Assembly (NCBI GenBank): GCA_006954405.1
Contig: LVVQ01000001.1
Coordinates: 930,001 to 994,000, forward strand
Source: Candidatus Methanarcanum hacksteinii
GTDB taxonomy: Archaea; Thermoplasmatota; Thermoplasmata; Methanomassiliicoccales; Methanomethylophilaceae
Direction: 5' to 3'
DNA: 64,000 nt
Shown here: piece after piece, positions 50,319 to 59,384 of the stretch
Numbering within the stretch: the first letter of the stretch is position 1
Layout: every line of letters begins with the position of its first letter
Position numbers and translations under genes: made by a program
The notes under the pieces: model-generated
Seen by the model: the letters and a program-made list of their open reading frames with translations, nothing else
Database searches by the model: none
Told to the model about the DNA's origin: nothing

Positions 50319-52553
50319 ATGGACATAAAAGAGTGGCTTGGAGAGGAAAACAATCTTGGTATTGACATTTGGGAGAAAAAGTACTGTTATCAGGGCGAGA
50401 CCTTCGATCACTGGTTGGATCGTATATCCGTCGGCGACGAAGAATTGAAACAGCTCATCATCGAAAAGAAGTTCCTTTTTGGAGGAAGGATCCTTGCGAA
50501 CAGGGGACTTCACCTCACGGGACTCAAGATAACACTCTCCAACTGCTATGTCGTAGCACCTCCAGAGGATTCCATAGAGTCGATTTTTGAGACTGCTGGA
50601 AAGCTAGCGAGGACGTTCAGCTACGGCGGCGGAGTCGGAATAGACATTTCCAAGCTAGCACCGAGAGGAGCTAAGATCAACAACACGGCATCAGAGACAT
50701 CTGGAGCCGTGTCATTCACGGATCTGTTCTCGATGGTGACCGGACTCATCGGCCAACATGGAAGAAGAGGAGCATTGATGCTCACGATGTCCTGTGATCA
50801 CCCCGACCTAGAGGAATTCATGTCTGTGAAGACAGACCTGGAAAGGGTCACCAAAGCCAACATGTCCATACGCATGAGCGATAACTTCATGAACGCCGTC
50901 AGAGACAAGAAGAAGTACATCCAGACCTTCGAACGTCCTGAGACCAATGATATCACGAAGAAAGAGCTTGATGCTCACGAATTCTTCAAGAAACTATGCT
51001 ACAACAATTGGGATTATGGGGAACCTGGTTGCCTGTTTTGGGACAGGATAGAATCATGGAACCTCCTTTCTGAATTCCCGGATTACCACTACGCAGGAAC
51101 GAACCCATGCGCTGAGGAGCCTTTACCCGCAGGAGGTAGCTGTCTTCTCGGAAGCATAAACCTCTCCAATTTCGTAGATGAATATGGAGAATTCGATGAG
51201 GATGAGTTCAGAAGATGCGTAGGAGTCTGCGTCAGAGCACTCAACGGCGTATTGGATGAGGGATTGCCACTCCACCCATTGAAGGAACAGAGGGAATCGG
51301 TACGCGATTGGAGACAGATTGGCCTCGGAATCATGGGATTGGCAGACATGCTGATCAAGATGGAGCTCACATACGGAAGCAGAGAGGCGATGGACTTCTG
51401 CGACCACCTAGGTACAATCATGGCAGATGAGGCCATGAAGGCATCCGCTCTCTTGGCGAAAGAGGATGGTCCGTTCCCTAAGTGCAACATCGATCATATC
51501 CTCGCATCACCGTATTTCATCCACAATGCTTCCGATGAAACGAAGGAACTTGTCAAGAAATACGGCCTAAGGAACTCACAACTCCTCACCATCGCACCGA
51601 CAGGAACGCTATCCACAATGCTCGGAATATCCGGCGGTATCGAACCTATCTTTGCGAACTATTACGTTAGAAGGACGACATCATTGTCTGATCACGACGA
51701 GTATTACAAGGTCTACACACCTGTCGTGAAAAGTTACATGGAGAAGCATGGGATAACCGATGACCTTGATCTTCCGGCATTCTTCGTCACTGCACAGAAT
51801 CTTGATTATAAACAGAGGCTCAACCAGCAGGGAACATGGCAGATGCACATCGATGCATCGATCAGTTCAACTGTCAATCTTCCCTCTGAATTCCCCGAGG
51901 AGGATGTCTACGACCTCTACATGTACGCATGGCAGATCGGATGCAAAGGTGTGACCGTCTTCAGAGATGGATGCAAACGTCTTGGTATCCTTACGACCAA
52001 AGAGGAGAAGAAAGAAGAGACTCCGAAGAAGAAGGAGAAGAGAGGATTCGTGGAGAATGTCGAGGACGATGTCGTCGGCAAGAAGAGGAAACTGATCACT
52101 GGTTGCGGAAGCCTCCATTGTACAGCATTCTTCGATCCTTCGGATGGACAGTTGTTGGAAGTCTATCTCAACAAAGGTTCTACCGGCGGATGCAACAACT
52201 TCATGATCGGTCTCTCGAGGATGATCTCCCTCGCTGCAAGAAGCGGATGTGAGATCAGCGATATCGTCGATCAGCTGAAGAGTTGCGGCTCATGCCCATC
52301 ATTCGTCCTCCGTACCCACACACAACATGATACGAGCAAAGGCTCATGCTGTCCTACCGCTGTCGGTCATGCACTCATTGACATGTACAAAGAGATGCAG
52401 AGGGAGATCAACGGCACGATGCTTTATGATGACAAGAAAGAGGACAAGGCTCAGAGAAAGGTCATCAACCCCTGCCCCAAGTGCGGAGACGAACTTGAAT
52501 TCCAAGGCGGATGCAACGTTTGTAAAAGCTGCGGATGGACAAAATGCGATTGA
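50319..52553 (+). CDS. nrdJ: Adenosylcobalamin-dependent (class II) ribonucleotide reductase NrdJ
   Basis: NrdJ reduces ribonucleotides to deoxyribonucleotides using a radical generated from coenzyme B12. The 744-residue protein has the N-terminal substrate region (GGRILANRGLHLTGLKITLSNCYVV), GVGIDISKLAPRGA, the finger-loop motif AGTNPCAEEPLPAGGSCLLGS near residue 267, LTIAPTGTLSTMLGISGGIEP, and a C-terminal zinc-ribbon tail (CPKCGDELEFQGGCNVCKSCGW) that shuttles reducing equivalents. It depends on the cobalamin made by the cbi genes at the start of this window. Flanking DNA is unusually AT-rich. Confidence 0.96.
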   Translation: MDIKEWLGEENNLGIDIWEKKYCYQGETFDHWLDRISVGDEELKQLIIEKKFLFGGRILANRGLHLTGLKITLSNCYVVAPPEDSIESIFETAGKLARTFSYGGGVGIDISKLAPRGAKINNTASETSGAVSFTDLFSMVTGLIGQHGRRGALMLTMSCDHPDLEEFMSVKTDLERVTKANMSIRMSDNFMNAVRDKKKYIQTFERPETNDITKKELDAHEFFKKLCYNNWDYGEPGCLFWDRIESWNLLSEFPDYHYAGTNPCAEEPLPAGGSCLLGSINLSNFVDEYGEFDEDEFRRCVGVCVRALNGVLDEGLPLHPLKEQRESVRDWRQIGLGIMGLADMLIKMELTYGSREAMDFCDHLGTIMADEAMKASALLAKEDGPFPKCNIDHILASPYFIHNASDETKELVKKYGLRNSQLLTIAPTGTLSTMLGISGGIEPIFANYYVRRTTSLSDHDEYYKVYTPVVKSYMEKHGITDDLDLPAFFVTAQNLDYKQRLNQQGTWQMHIDASISSTVNLPSEFPEEDVYDLYMYAWQIGCKGVTVFRDGCKRLGILTTKEEKKEETPKKKEKRGFVENVEDDVVGKKRKLITGCGSLHCTAFFDPSDGQLLEVYLNKGSTGGCNNFMIGLSRMISLAARSGCEISDIVDQLKSCGSCPSFVLRTHTQHDTSKGSCCPTAVGHALIDMYKEMQREINGTMLYDDKKEDKAQRKVINPCPKCGDELEFQGGCNVCKSCGWTKCD

Positions 52554-52571
52554 GGGTGCTATCCCTCAATC
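52548..52571 (+). terminator. Terminator hairpin of nrdJ
   Basis: Perfect 9-bp stem GATTGAGGG/CCCTCAATC with loop tgctat, containing the nrdJ stop codon in its 5' arm. The same two arms occur at the 3' end of the MptD gene. Confidence 0.6.
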
Positions 52572-52598
52572 AAACTTCTTTCTTCAATTCTATATTGC

Positions 52599-52623
52599 AA
52601 TTAATTAAGCTGATAACTTAACT
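52599..52623 (+). repeat. 25-bp direct repeat, copy 1
   Basis: Identical over 25 bases to 55281-55305; the core reads AAGCTGATAACTTAACT preceded by AATTAATT. It follows the nrdJ terminator. Confidence 0.8.
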
Positions 52624-53595
52624 TGATTAATTAATATAACTACACGAAAATTAGACAATTAACAACGTTAATTTTCTATTACGAAGGATGTTTCTGCAGA
52701 AAAATCGAGAAGATCCGCATGAGCTATCGAAAAATTCATGCGCAGAAATGCCCCTATATCTCAATAAGTCGTGTAAAGCCATACTCGTCATCGAAAAGAC
52801 GAAAAAATCGATTCTATGCCCGTTTACAGTAAAATAAATGAAGATGGTAAAAATTAGTGATCTGACGTGCAATAGATATCTAATTAACGCCGTTAAAAAT
52901 AGGTTAATTTGACAGTTTGTTATTATTTAATTAGATAAAGCAATTAGCTTAATTTTTTTAACACTATAACAATTGTGTGAAAAACAAGGTAATTCAATCA
53001 AATAACTTAATTAACGTAACAGCTAAATTAAATTAGATAGAATAAATAATAACATAATGAATGTTATAAAAATCACAAATTATGTCAAAATTGACCTAAA
53101 AATGTGTTATTTTTGAAAAAATCACATCATTTCAAGTTGATATTCGGGGTACCGTCGTGGACAAACAGATAGAAAATTGACCTAAAATTGTGACGTTTTT
53201 GGCCAAAAATGAACAAAAATCGATCGTAAAAATTGTAGTTCACAATTAATTACATAAGTAAAGCTACTAACTTAATTTTTTTAACAACTAAAAAATTAGA
53301 CAAATATAGCATGTAAAGCAAATTGCTAAATTAACACCGTTAATTATAACATATTGTAAAAAATAATTCATGTTAAGCAATAAGCTTAATTTAATGCAAC
53401 ATGCAATTAAAACGAGTTATGATAAGCAAATAAAGCAACGAGCTTAACTGCATAATTACAAAAGATAGTGCAAAATGATCGAAGTCCAAACTAAATGATT
53501 ACTACGAGTGCATTTTACAATACAACAAGAATTAATGATTGACATATTTTACTAATTAAGTAAATAAATCTACTAGCTTAATTAATAATAATCAA
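52599..53595. repeat. AT-rich repeat island between nrdJ and the cupin gene
   Basis: About 1 kb without a credible gene but with several repeated short elements. (1) TTAAC-N3-GTTAA palindromes at 52659, 52884 and 53331. (2) At least six degenerate copies of AAGC-N5-AGCTT-like motifs next to TTAAT blocks (near 52607, 52938, 53258, 53374, 53435, 53567). (3) A 15-bp direct repeat AAAATTGACCTAAAA at 53087 and 53173. (4) One of two exact 25-bp repeats at 52599-52623. A replication origin, a partition-type site, or decayed mobile DNA are all possible. Confidence 0.6.
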
Positions 53596-53970
53596 TCAAG
53601 AAGGTACAATTGGCTTACCCTCGACCTTTGCAGAATCCGCGGGAAACAACACCACCAACAACATCTTGAACTGCTCCTCACCGAAAACAGAATGCGGTAT
53701 GTTGGCAGGCATAACGATACTCTCGCCCTTATTCAATACGTAAGGTATTCCGTCGATGCAGAACTTTCCCTTCCCTTCGAGTACGGTCACGAACGCATCA
53801 CCTCTGGAAGCATGCGAACTTATCTCCTCACCTTTATCGAAAGCGAAGATAGTGATACTAACAGAACTATTCTGAACGATCGTTTTACTGACGACCTGTC
53901 CCGGAAGGACCTGTACTTGGTCCGCAACCCTGAACATTTCCTGCAATGGGATGTTCTTCACGATAGACAT
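53596..53970 (-). CDS. Cupin-domain protein
   Basis: A 124-residue single-domain cupin. The two cupin motifs are visible: motif 1 GEEISSHASRGDAFVTVLEGKG (residues about 47-68) and motif 2 LNKGESIVMPANIPHSVFG (about 78-96). Only some of the usual metal ligands remain (His in motif 1, His in motif 2, an Asp where Glu is common). Such small cupins bind metals or ligands, or act as simple isomerases/dioxygenases; no substrate can be named. It is divergent from the permease gene. Confidence 0.8.
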   Translation of the reverse strand: MSIVKNIPLQEMFRVADQVQVLPGQVVSKTIVQNSSVSITIFAFDKGEEISSHASRGDAFVTVLEGKGKFCIDGIPYVLNKGESIVMPANIPHSVFGEEQFKMLLVVLFPADSAKVEGKPIVPS

Positions 53971-54023
53971 GATTTCAAGATGGTTGCATAACTATTAACA
54001 TTGTACCGTGAATTAGCGAAGAG

Positions 54024-55286
54024 ATGGCATTGATAAGCACGATAGCAGCAATCGTTTTCATCTGCACGTATCTATTCATCGCCGTCAACAAGACGCCTTG
54101 GTTCGAGATCAAGAGATCCTATGTTGCCTTGATCGGTGCTTCGTTGATGATCATAGTCGGTACGATATCATTCACCGATGCCATCGATTCTGTGAACATG
54201 GATGTGATCATGCTATTGCTAGGCATGATGCTTCTTGTCGCAGGGTTGGAGTACACAGGATTCTTCACACTCCTATCGAATTTAATGGTCAAGCAATCCT
54301 CATCGAAAAGGAAGATGCTTGCGATCGTGATGCTGACATCAGCGATACTCTCTGCCGTCGCATTGAATGATGCTGCAGTCTTGATCCTTACACCCATCGT
54401 GATCAGATGCTGTCAGAAGGCCGATGCGGACCCAATCCCTTTCCTTGTTGGCCTGATGATGTCTGCTAACATCGGCAGCATATCCACTGCCGTGGGCAAC
54501 CCACAGAATGCATACGTATTATCCGTCTCCGGGATGGATTTCATCACATTCTCACTCTATTCCATCCCGATATCCATCGTTTGCATCCTTTTGACGTATG
54601 CAATCCTATTGCTCATATTCAGAAAGAGTCTCTACTCGAAATACGAATATCATATTGATGTTCATGAGAATGAACGTCCGGTCGCTAAGAAACAAATGTA
54701 CCTGATGATCACAGTGATGATTTGTACATTCGTCGGTTTCCTCTGTTCAGGCATCGGAGGATATAGGATATGCGTCGTATCGATGGTCTCTGGTGCGATA
54801 TCCCTATTGATCATCGCATCATCTGAGCCCAGATACACCATATGGGCCATCAAACACGTGGATTGGCATGTACTGCTGTTCTTCATCGGATTATTCGTCC
54901 TCATCGGCGGAGCATCGAATACCGGCCTGATATCCGACCTCTCATCATCCTTCCCTGGATTCCGCGAAGGGGATTCTCTTTCGATCACGTCATTATCAAT
55001 ATTCACTGTCGTATTGAGCAATATCGTGAGCAACGTACCTGCAGTGATGCTCATAACAGAGATGATCACGGATCCTACGACAATGATGCTGATAGCTCTC
55101 GCAGCGTCATCCACATTGGCTGGTAACACCACATTGATCGGATCCGTAGCGAACATAATCGTCGCTGAAAGATCGGAGAATTACGGCATAAGGATCGATT
55201 TCTTCAAGTTCATGCTCGTAGGAATCGTCGTGACTGTCGTCACGATCGCAGCGATGATTCTGATGATCAACCTAATGTTTAATTAA
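54024..55286 (+). CDS. ArsB/SLC13-type anion permease
   Basis: A 420-residue polytopic protein with about eleven membrane helices belongs to the ion-transporter superfamily that includes ArsB, NhaD and CitT/SLC13. Characteristic stretches are MDVIMLLLGMMLLVAGLEYTGFF, VALNDAAVLILTPIVIRCC, ANIGSISTAVGNPQNAYVL near residue 155 and the C-terminal repeat SNVPAVML then ASSTLAGNTTLIGSVANIIVAE. The paired re-entrant loops with SxxT/NPQN are typical of this fold. The substrate may be arsenite, a carboxylate or Na+/H+; undecided. A second copy of the 25-bp repeat starts at its last codons. Confidence 0.85.
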   Translation: MALISTIAAIVFICTYLFIAVNKTPWFEIKRSYVALIGASLMIIVGTISFTDAIDSVNMDVIMLLLGMMLLVAGLEYTGFFTLLSNLMVKQSSSKRKMLAIVMLTSAILSAVALNDAAVLILTPIVIRCCQKADADPIPFLVGLMMSANIGSISTAVGNPQNAYVLSVSGMDFITFSLYSIPISIVCILLTYAILLLIFRKSLYSKYEYHIDVHENERPVAKKQMYLMITVMICTFVGFLCSGIGGYRICVVSMVSGAISLLIIASSEPRYTIWAIKHVDWHVLLFFIGLFVLIGGASNTGLISDLSSSFPGFREGDSLSITSLSIFTVVLSNIVSNVPAVMLITEMITDPTTMMLIALAASSTLAGNTTLIGSVANIIVAERSENYGIRIDFFKFMLVGIVVTVVTIAAMILMINLMFN

Positions 55287-55305
55287 TTAAGCTGATAACT
55301 TAACT
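55281..55305 (+). repeat. 25-bp direct repeat, copy 2
   Basis: Exact copy of 52599-52623 located at the end of the permease gene, whose stop codon lies within it. The two copies flank a 2.66-kb segment with the AT-rich island, cupin and permease. Confidence 0.8.
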
Positions 55306-55322
55306 GAATTAATTAATTAAAA

Positions 55323-55664
55323 TCACCAATCATCAACGATCTTTGTAACCTCATCGCAGAAGATGACATCCTTCCTCTTCTCGATACATCTGATCCTGTA
55401 ATCCTCTCTTTTCGATTCAGGCATATCATCCAGATTGAGGTAGATGTCGATGATGTCGTGATACGCATGTTTATGCCAACAATCCTGCTTGGGGCTGTTC
55501 TCTATCTCTTCCTTGATGTTGACACCATGGAGTACACTCATGATCTTGAAACCCTCTCCAGCTTCTGTGATTATCAGTGCGATGGCAGGAACATTCGGCA
55601 ATTCATCCCTACCTAATACGTATGGACCGTCGAATTTGAGCCCGTCTATCTGAATCGTCTGCAT
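55323..55664 (-). CDS. Hypothetical protein (113 aa)
   Basis: A soluble 113-residue protein starts MQTIQIDGLKFDGPYVLGRDELPNVPAIALI, with a central HGVNIKEEIENSP and a following His-rich WHKHAYHD. The order 'GPY...LPN-PAIALI...N-KEEI...WHKH' faintly recalls small GIY-YIG-like domains, but the key residues are not convincing. No membrane segment. Function unknown. Confidence 0.6.
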   Translation of the reverse strand: MQTIQIDGLKFDGPYVLGRDELPNVPAIALIITEAGEGFKIMSVLHGVNIKEEIENSPKQDCWHKHAYHDIIDIYLNLDDMPESKREDYRIRCIEKRKDVIFCDEVTKIVDDW

Positions 55665-55716
55665 AGGACAGAATATGTGATAAGGGTACTTAATGAGAGG
55701 GTATCACGAACGATAC

Positions 55717-56586
55717 TCAACTCACGATCTTGAAGCCCTGGTCATCCCTTTCGCAATCATAGCTGATGTGCTTATCATCGAGTATCTGAAGGATACTCTT
55801 CACGTGAAGTCCGATACCGACGTTGAGGAACTGATTCTCGACCACCCTCTCACCCTTCTCATTGACAGCTGTAGGGGAGAATCCCAAGGGCATGTGGGCA
55901 GTACGGACCTGCATACCTGCTATGTAACCGTTCTTATCGAATATAGGGCCTCCAGACTGTCCCTTCATACCCGGCGTGGAGGTCTCTATGTACAATTTGT
56001 CATAATTGCCGACATTGCTCTTTCCAGAGTAGATGTTACGCGTATGAATCCCGTCATTCGGGAAGAATGCCATCGGAAGGACGCCTTTCCTTATGCAGAA
56101 TGTCCCGTTACTTTCGTTGAAATCGGTCGTACTGTCGATGAACGGGAATCCGATACGGCACAGACTGGTCCCTGGGCGGATGGTGTCCGGATCCTTGAAT
56201 ACAGGATATTCGGAGATCATCTCAGGTCTGAAGCCTTCCAATCTTCCTACAGCGATATCCGTATCACCATCTACAAATCCCTCAACGAAATTGACACGAT
56301 CCCACCCCCACCAAAAGGAGTGATGAGTGATCCATTTCGGATCCTTCTCCAGATTCGGATGGTTACCTTCCTCTGCGACTATCCTATCGATCTCTTCCAT
56401 CTTCTTCTTATCCTGTTGGAATTTGATGAATTGAGAGAACAGATGCCCTGCCGTGATGATCCATCCATCCCTATTCAATACGATGAATGCGCCGCAACCC
56501 GATTGAGTGGACCCGTCGACACAACGTGTAGAAACTATGACCGGCCTAGTGTATCTCATTGCCTTCTCACAAGCATCTGCGAACAT
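55717..56586 (-). CDS. Trypsin-like (S1/HtrA fold) serine protease without signal peptide
   Basis: This 289-residue protein carries a full chymotrypsin-fold triad: His48 in IITAGHLFS, Asp110 in GDTDIAVGRLEG and Ser211 in GMKGQSGGPIFDKNG. The oxyanion Gly residues are in place. No signal peptide, membrane anchor or PDZ domain is present, so it is predicted to act inside the cell, unlike most HtrA relatives. A palindromic TATA-like GAGTATATACTC lies about 25-30 bases upstream, suggesting a leaderless message. Substrates unknown. Confidence 0.85.
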   Translation of the reverse strand: MFADACEKAMRYTRPVIVSTRCVDGSTQSGCGAFIVLNRDGWIITAGHLFSQFIKFQQDKKKMEEIDRIVAEEGNHPNLEKDPKWITHHSFWWGWDRVNFVEGFVDGDTDIAVGRLEGFRPEMISEYPVFKDPDTIRPGTSLCRIGFPFIDSTTDFNESNGTFCIRKGVLPMAFFPNDGIHTRNIYSGKSNVGNYDKLYIETSTPGMKGQSGGPIFDKNGYIAGMQVRTAHMPLGFSPTAVNEKGERVVENQFLNVGIGLHVKSILQILDDKHISYDCERDDQGFKIVS

Positions 56587-57136
56587 GTACGGATGATGTG
56601 TGATTGAGTATATACTCTCAACGACGAAAAACAGTCATTTTTGATGAATCGTTGATAAAAACGAAATGGTTTGGAGACAGCCATCGCCTCCGCAGAGATG
56701 AGGATCACCATAAAGAATCACACGAAAACGAGAACAGACACAATCATGCGAAAGCATCGGACTCATCAACGTTTTCATCTTTCTCATCATTGGATGCCCA
56801 TACGCCACAGCTAGAAGGCACAAGTGCATTCCTACTTTGACGATGGCTGAACTCAACTATGTATGACTAATGCAATCTAGTATATATCCATGACTACCGA
56901 ATACTTCTTTTTTGAACAAATAAACCACGGAATATGAGCGAATATCGACATGTATGAATTCAACGGGATTAGTATTATGGCCCCTTATTCTTCGATTGTA
57001 ATTTCAGAGAAATGAAATGACTCTGAAGAACATTAATTTCTAAGACGATATTCCCGCAATTCAAAAAAGTACTTGAATACGATTCACATGCACTGGTTTC
57101 GAGGATGCACATTATACATTGTGCAGAGCGGATAAC
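56587..57136. other. 550-bp intergenic region
   Basis: No reliable gene on either strand. A minus-strand open stretch (about 56750-56865) encodes a plausible acidic C-terminus without a start codon and may be a remnant. At its right end GCACA-ttatacat-TGTGC (57107-57124) forms an inverted repeat around a TATA-like sequence just before the next gene. Confidence 0.4.
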
Positions 57137-57781
57137 ATGACACTCGTTGCGTGCACATGCCCCCATTGCGGTGGAGAGGTGAAGATGGAGGACACCCTGG
57201 CGACAGGGTTCTGCACATATTGCGGACGCCAGATAATCAACGACAAAGCAATAGTCGGCGATATCAAAGTAAAGATGGATCGCACATCAGAAGTGGTGAA
57301 CATATTGAGGCTCGCCAAGTATTCGATGTACGATGGCGACCTCTATGGCGCACAGGCACTCCTCGGCAAGGCCATGCAGATGGATGCTGATAACGCAGAT
57401 GTATGGTACATGGATGCCGTTTTCGACAAGAAGAACGCTAAGAACGACATAATCCGTGCGAAGAGTCTGAAGTCCTACGGCGTGTTCACCGAGGAGGATA
57501 TGAACTCCTACAAGACACTCACACGTAGCGGAGGGCAGGGATTATTCATCACATGCACCATCATAACGTTCTTCTCGATATTCTTCAGCGTTCCATTCGC
57601 GATCATATTCGAAAAATTCTACCTCATACCGATCATCATGTTCTGTGGCATGTTGCTCACTGTACTCTCTGCAGTGAACATGATGCGCCTGAAAAAGAAG
57701 AACATACCCATTCCATCGCCGAGGAATGAGATGGATGATGAGATGAGACAAGCCATCAAGGATGAGCTCAGAAAACAATGA
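57137..57781 (+). CDS. Zinc-ribbon protein with helical repeat and two membrane helices
   Basis: A protein of about 214 residues. The N-terminus is a zinc ribbon (CPHCGGEV ... CTYCGRQI, residues 8-34). A helical, TPR-like region follows (AKYSMYDGDLYGAQALLGKAMQMDADNADVWYMDAVF), then two adjacent membrane helices (about residues 140-185) and a charged tail. The combination suggests a membrane-anchored adaptor; function unknown. The ATG at 57137 is chosen over 57119 because the latter lies at the TATA/operator-like repeat. Confidence 0.72.
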   Translation: MTLVACTCPHCGGEVKMEDTLATGFCTYCGRQIINDKAIVGDIKVKMDRTSEVVNILRLAKYSMYDGDLYGAQALLGKAMQMDADNADVWYMDAVFDKKNAKNDIIRAKSLKSYGVFTEEDMNSYKTLTRSGGQGLFITCTIITFFSIFFSVPFAIIFEKFYLIPIIMFCGMLLTVLSAVNMMRLKKKNIPIPSPRNEMDDEMRQAIKDELRKQ

Positions 57782-57888
57782 TCTGAAGGGGCCGATGGAC
57801 CCCATATCAGTCATTGATTTACGTTTATCAATCGGTGACCTCCCCTTCACACTTTATATATCATCAATGCGAACAATGTGTTGATAAG

Positions 57889-58413
57889 ATGGGTGCACCT
57901 GGAGACATCTACGAAAGAGAACTGAAATTCCTCCTTTCCGGCGATAGCAAGATCATAAACAAGATGGTCAAAACATGCGATGAAACGGAAGAATCCGGAT
58001 ATCGTAGGATGGAGGACCAACCATTCGTTGTCATAAGAGCTGCAGGTTCACTTGGAGTCGATCTCGTAGCATTGAGATGGGATTTCTCATTCCCCATCGA
58101 GGTCAAGAGCTCATCCGACAGAACGATGCATTTCAGCAGGAACCAGAGACTCACCGAACAAGCGACCAATATGATGGAGAATTGCATGAAATCCCATGTC
58201 ATACCTATCTATGCGATGCGTCTGAAGAACTATCGTGGCGATCCTTGGAGGCTGTTCGCATTGCCGATCGAAGAAGAATTGAGAGGCAGCATGGGATTGT
58301 TGCAGAGGAAAATCCCGAAGATCGATGTCAATTCCAATGGGAATTACATAATGAGATGGGATGACGGTATGAAACTCAGCGAATTCATGAGCTACGTCTC
58401 GATGAATATGTGA
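57889..58413 (+). CDS. hjc: Holliday junction resolvase Hjc-like
   Basis: Archaeal Hjc cuts four-way DNA junctions. This 174-residue protein starts GDIYERELKFLLSGD, which carries the conserved Glu, followed by FVVIRAAGSLGVDLVALRW and PIEVKSS, i.e. the Asp and E-x-K of the PD-(D/E)XK core. It then has the helix with FSRNQRLTEQATNMM. An insertion of about 30 residues after the first helix and a C-terminal extension make it longer than typical Hjc (about 130). CTTTATATATC (57852-57861) about 30 bases before the ATG excludes the upstream start at 57814. Confidence 0.85.
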   Translation: MGAPGDIYERELKFLLSGDSKIINKMVKTCDETEESGYRRMEDQPFVVIRAAGSLGVDLVALRWDFSFPIEVKSSSDRTMHFSRNQRLTEQATNMMENCMKSHVIPIYAMRLKNYRGDPWRLFALPIEEELRGSMGLLQRKIPKIDVNSNGNYIMRWDDGMKLSEFMSYVSMNM

Positions 58414-58572
58414 GGAGGTCGTCAGCACTCATAGGGCTCATCATCGAATCAGCCTTCAACATATCTTCATCCGACACATTCCTCACATCATGATTGATGG
58501 TGATAAATAATAATCATTCGCCGAGAACGTCATCCAGCAATGATTTTAACTTGTTCTGATTATTGTCCTGAC

Positions 58573-58956
58573 ATGAGTCAAAGAGAGATCGATGCAGCAA
58601 GTAAGTTCAACTGTTCCGTGAGGGAAAGAGCGATATTCGAATCTGGAATAAAACTAGCTACGATCTATCATCAATTCGTCGGTACGCCTGTCAATTCCGT
58701 TTCTGTGGAACCGCTTGAACTCGCGATCGAGGAATCGATCATCGCACAACCATACGTCTCGGATGCTGAAGTGTATATCGATCGCACCAGATTCGTATCT
58801 AATGGGGACAGATACAGCTACATCTCATTGACTGGCGATATGATCGATGCAAAGGTCACGATAAAGATCGATGACGTATTTGTTGTATCAGAAATGAGAT
58901 ACGACAATGAGCTGAAGTACCCATTGATGTTCGTATCAGAGATTGGTGAGGATTGA
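58573..58956 (+). CDS. mptD: Archaeal dihydroneopterin aldolase MptD
   Basis: MptD converts 7,8-dihydroneopterin to 6-hydroxymethyl-dihydropterin in methanopterin synthesis. The 127-residue protein matches the archaeal family (formerly DUF372): RAIFESGIKLATIYHQFVGTPV near residue 20, LELAIEESIIAQPYVSDAEVYID near residue 50. An upstream ATG at 58540 adds 11 residues unlike the family. The gene supports tetrahydromethanopterin-type C1 chemistry, as expected in a methanogen lineage. A hairpin with the stop codon in its arm follows. Confidence 0.87.
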   Translation: MSQREIDAASKFNCSVRERAIFESGIKLATIYHQFVGTPVNSVSVEPLELAIEESIIAQPYVSDAEVYIDRTRFVSNGDRYSYISLTGDMIDAKVTIKIDDVFVVSEMRYDNELKYPLMFVSEIGED

Positions 58957-58974
58957 GGGGATATACCCTCAATC
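58951..58974. terminator. Bidirectional hairpin between mptD and the converging small gene
   Basis: Perfect 9-bp stem GATTGAGGG/CCCTCAATC with loop gatata, spanning the mptD stop and ending just before the stop of the opposing gene. The arms are identical to those after nrdJ. Confidence 0.6.
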
Positions 58975-58977
58975 GGC

Positions 58978-59151
58978 TTAACACTCAAGACATTTCAGAG
59001 TGTTGTTGACGTAAGTTTTGATCTCCTCAGGAGACTTTCCCTCGGCGACCTGTTTGAGCACGCTGAGCATACCGTCTGCGTATGCTACCTCGCTGTTGCC
59101 CTTCTTCTTCATCTTCTCGACGATCTCTATTTCCTCAGCTATGTTCATCAT
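58978..59151 (-). CDS. Small helical protein of unknown function
   Basis: A protein of about 57 residues begins MMNIAEEIEIVEKMKKKG, contains a second helix (DGMLSVLKQVAEGKSPEEIKTYVNNTL) and ends KCLEC. GGTGA stands four bases before the ATG at 59151 (59148 is equally possible). The two C-terminal cysteines could bind metal or form a redox pair. Unrecognised family, but the ribosome site and clean helix pattern support a real gene. Confidence 0.6.
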   Translation of the reverse strand: MMNIAEEIEIVEKMKKKGNSEVAYADGMLSVLKQVAEGKSPEEIKTYVNNTLKCLEC

Positions 59152-59384
59152 TTGTTCACCAGAGTGACCTATGCGCATAGACTACATAACGTTATCCGGT
59201 GATTGTACGATTTACAATCGTGAATGCAATCTAGATTCGAAGGACTTCAGTTTTTGATAGGACGATTTAAGATGGATGTATTGAATTCTGTTTGAACTGC
59301 TGAATCGCCCCAAAAGAACGCAAAATGAAGATACCCTTTTAATACGCGTAACCCTATAGCCTCTCGCTATAACTGGGATGTATC

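Noticed and set aside
55693..56607. 304-codon plus-strand frame opposite the trypsin-like protease
   Set aside because: The minus strand holds a full catalytic triad protein; the plus frame has no recognisable features.
58385..58486. 33-codon minus-strand GTG-start frame overlapping the end of hjc, with a TATA-like sequence upstream
   Set aside because: Very short, overlaps a real gene antisense, and no family; kept only as a note.
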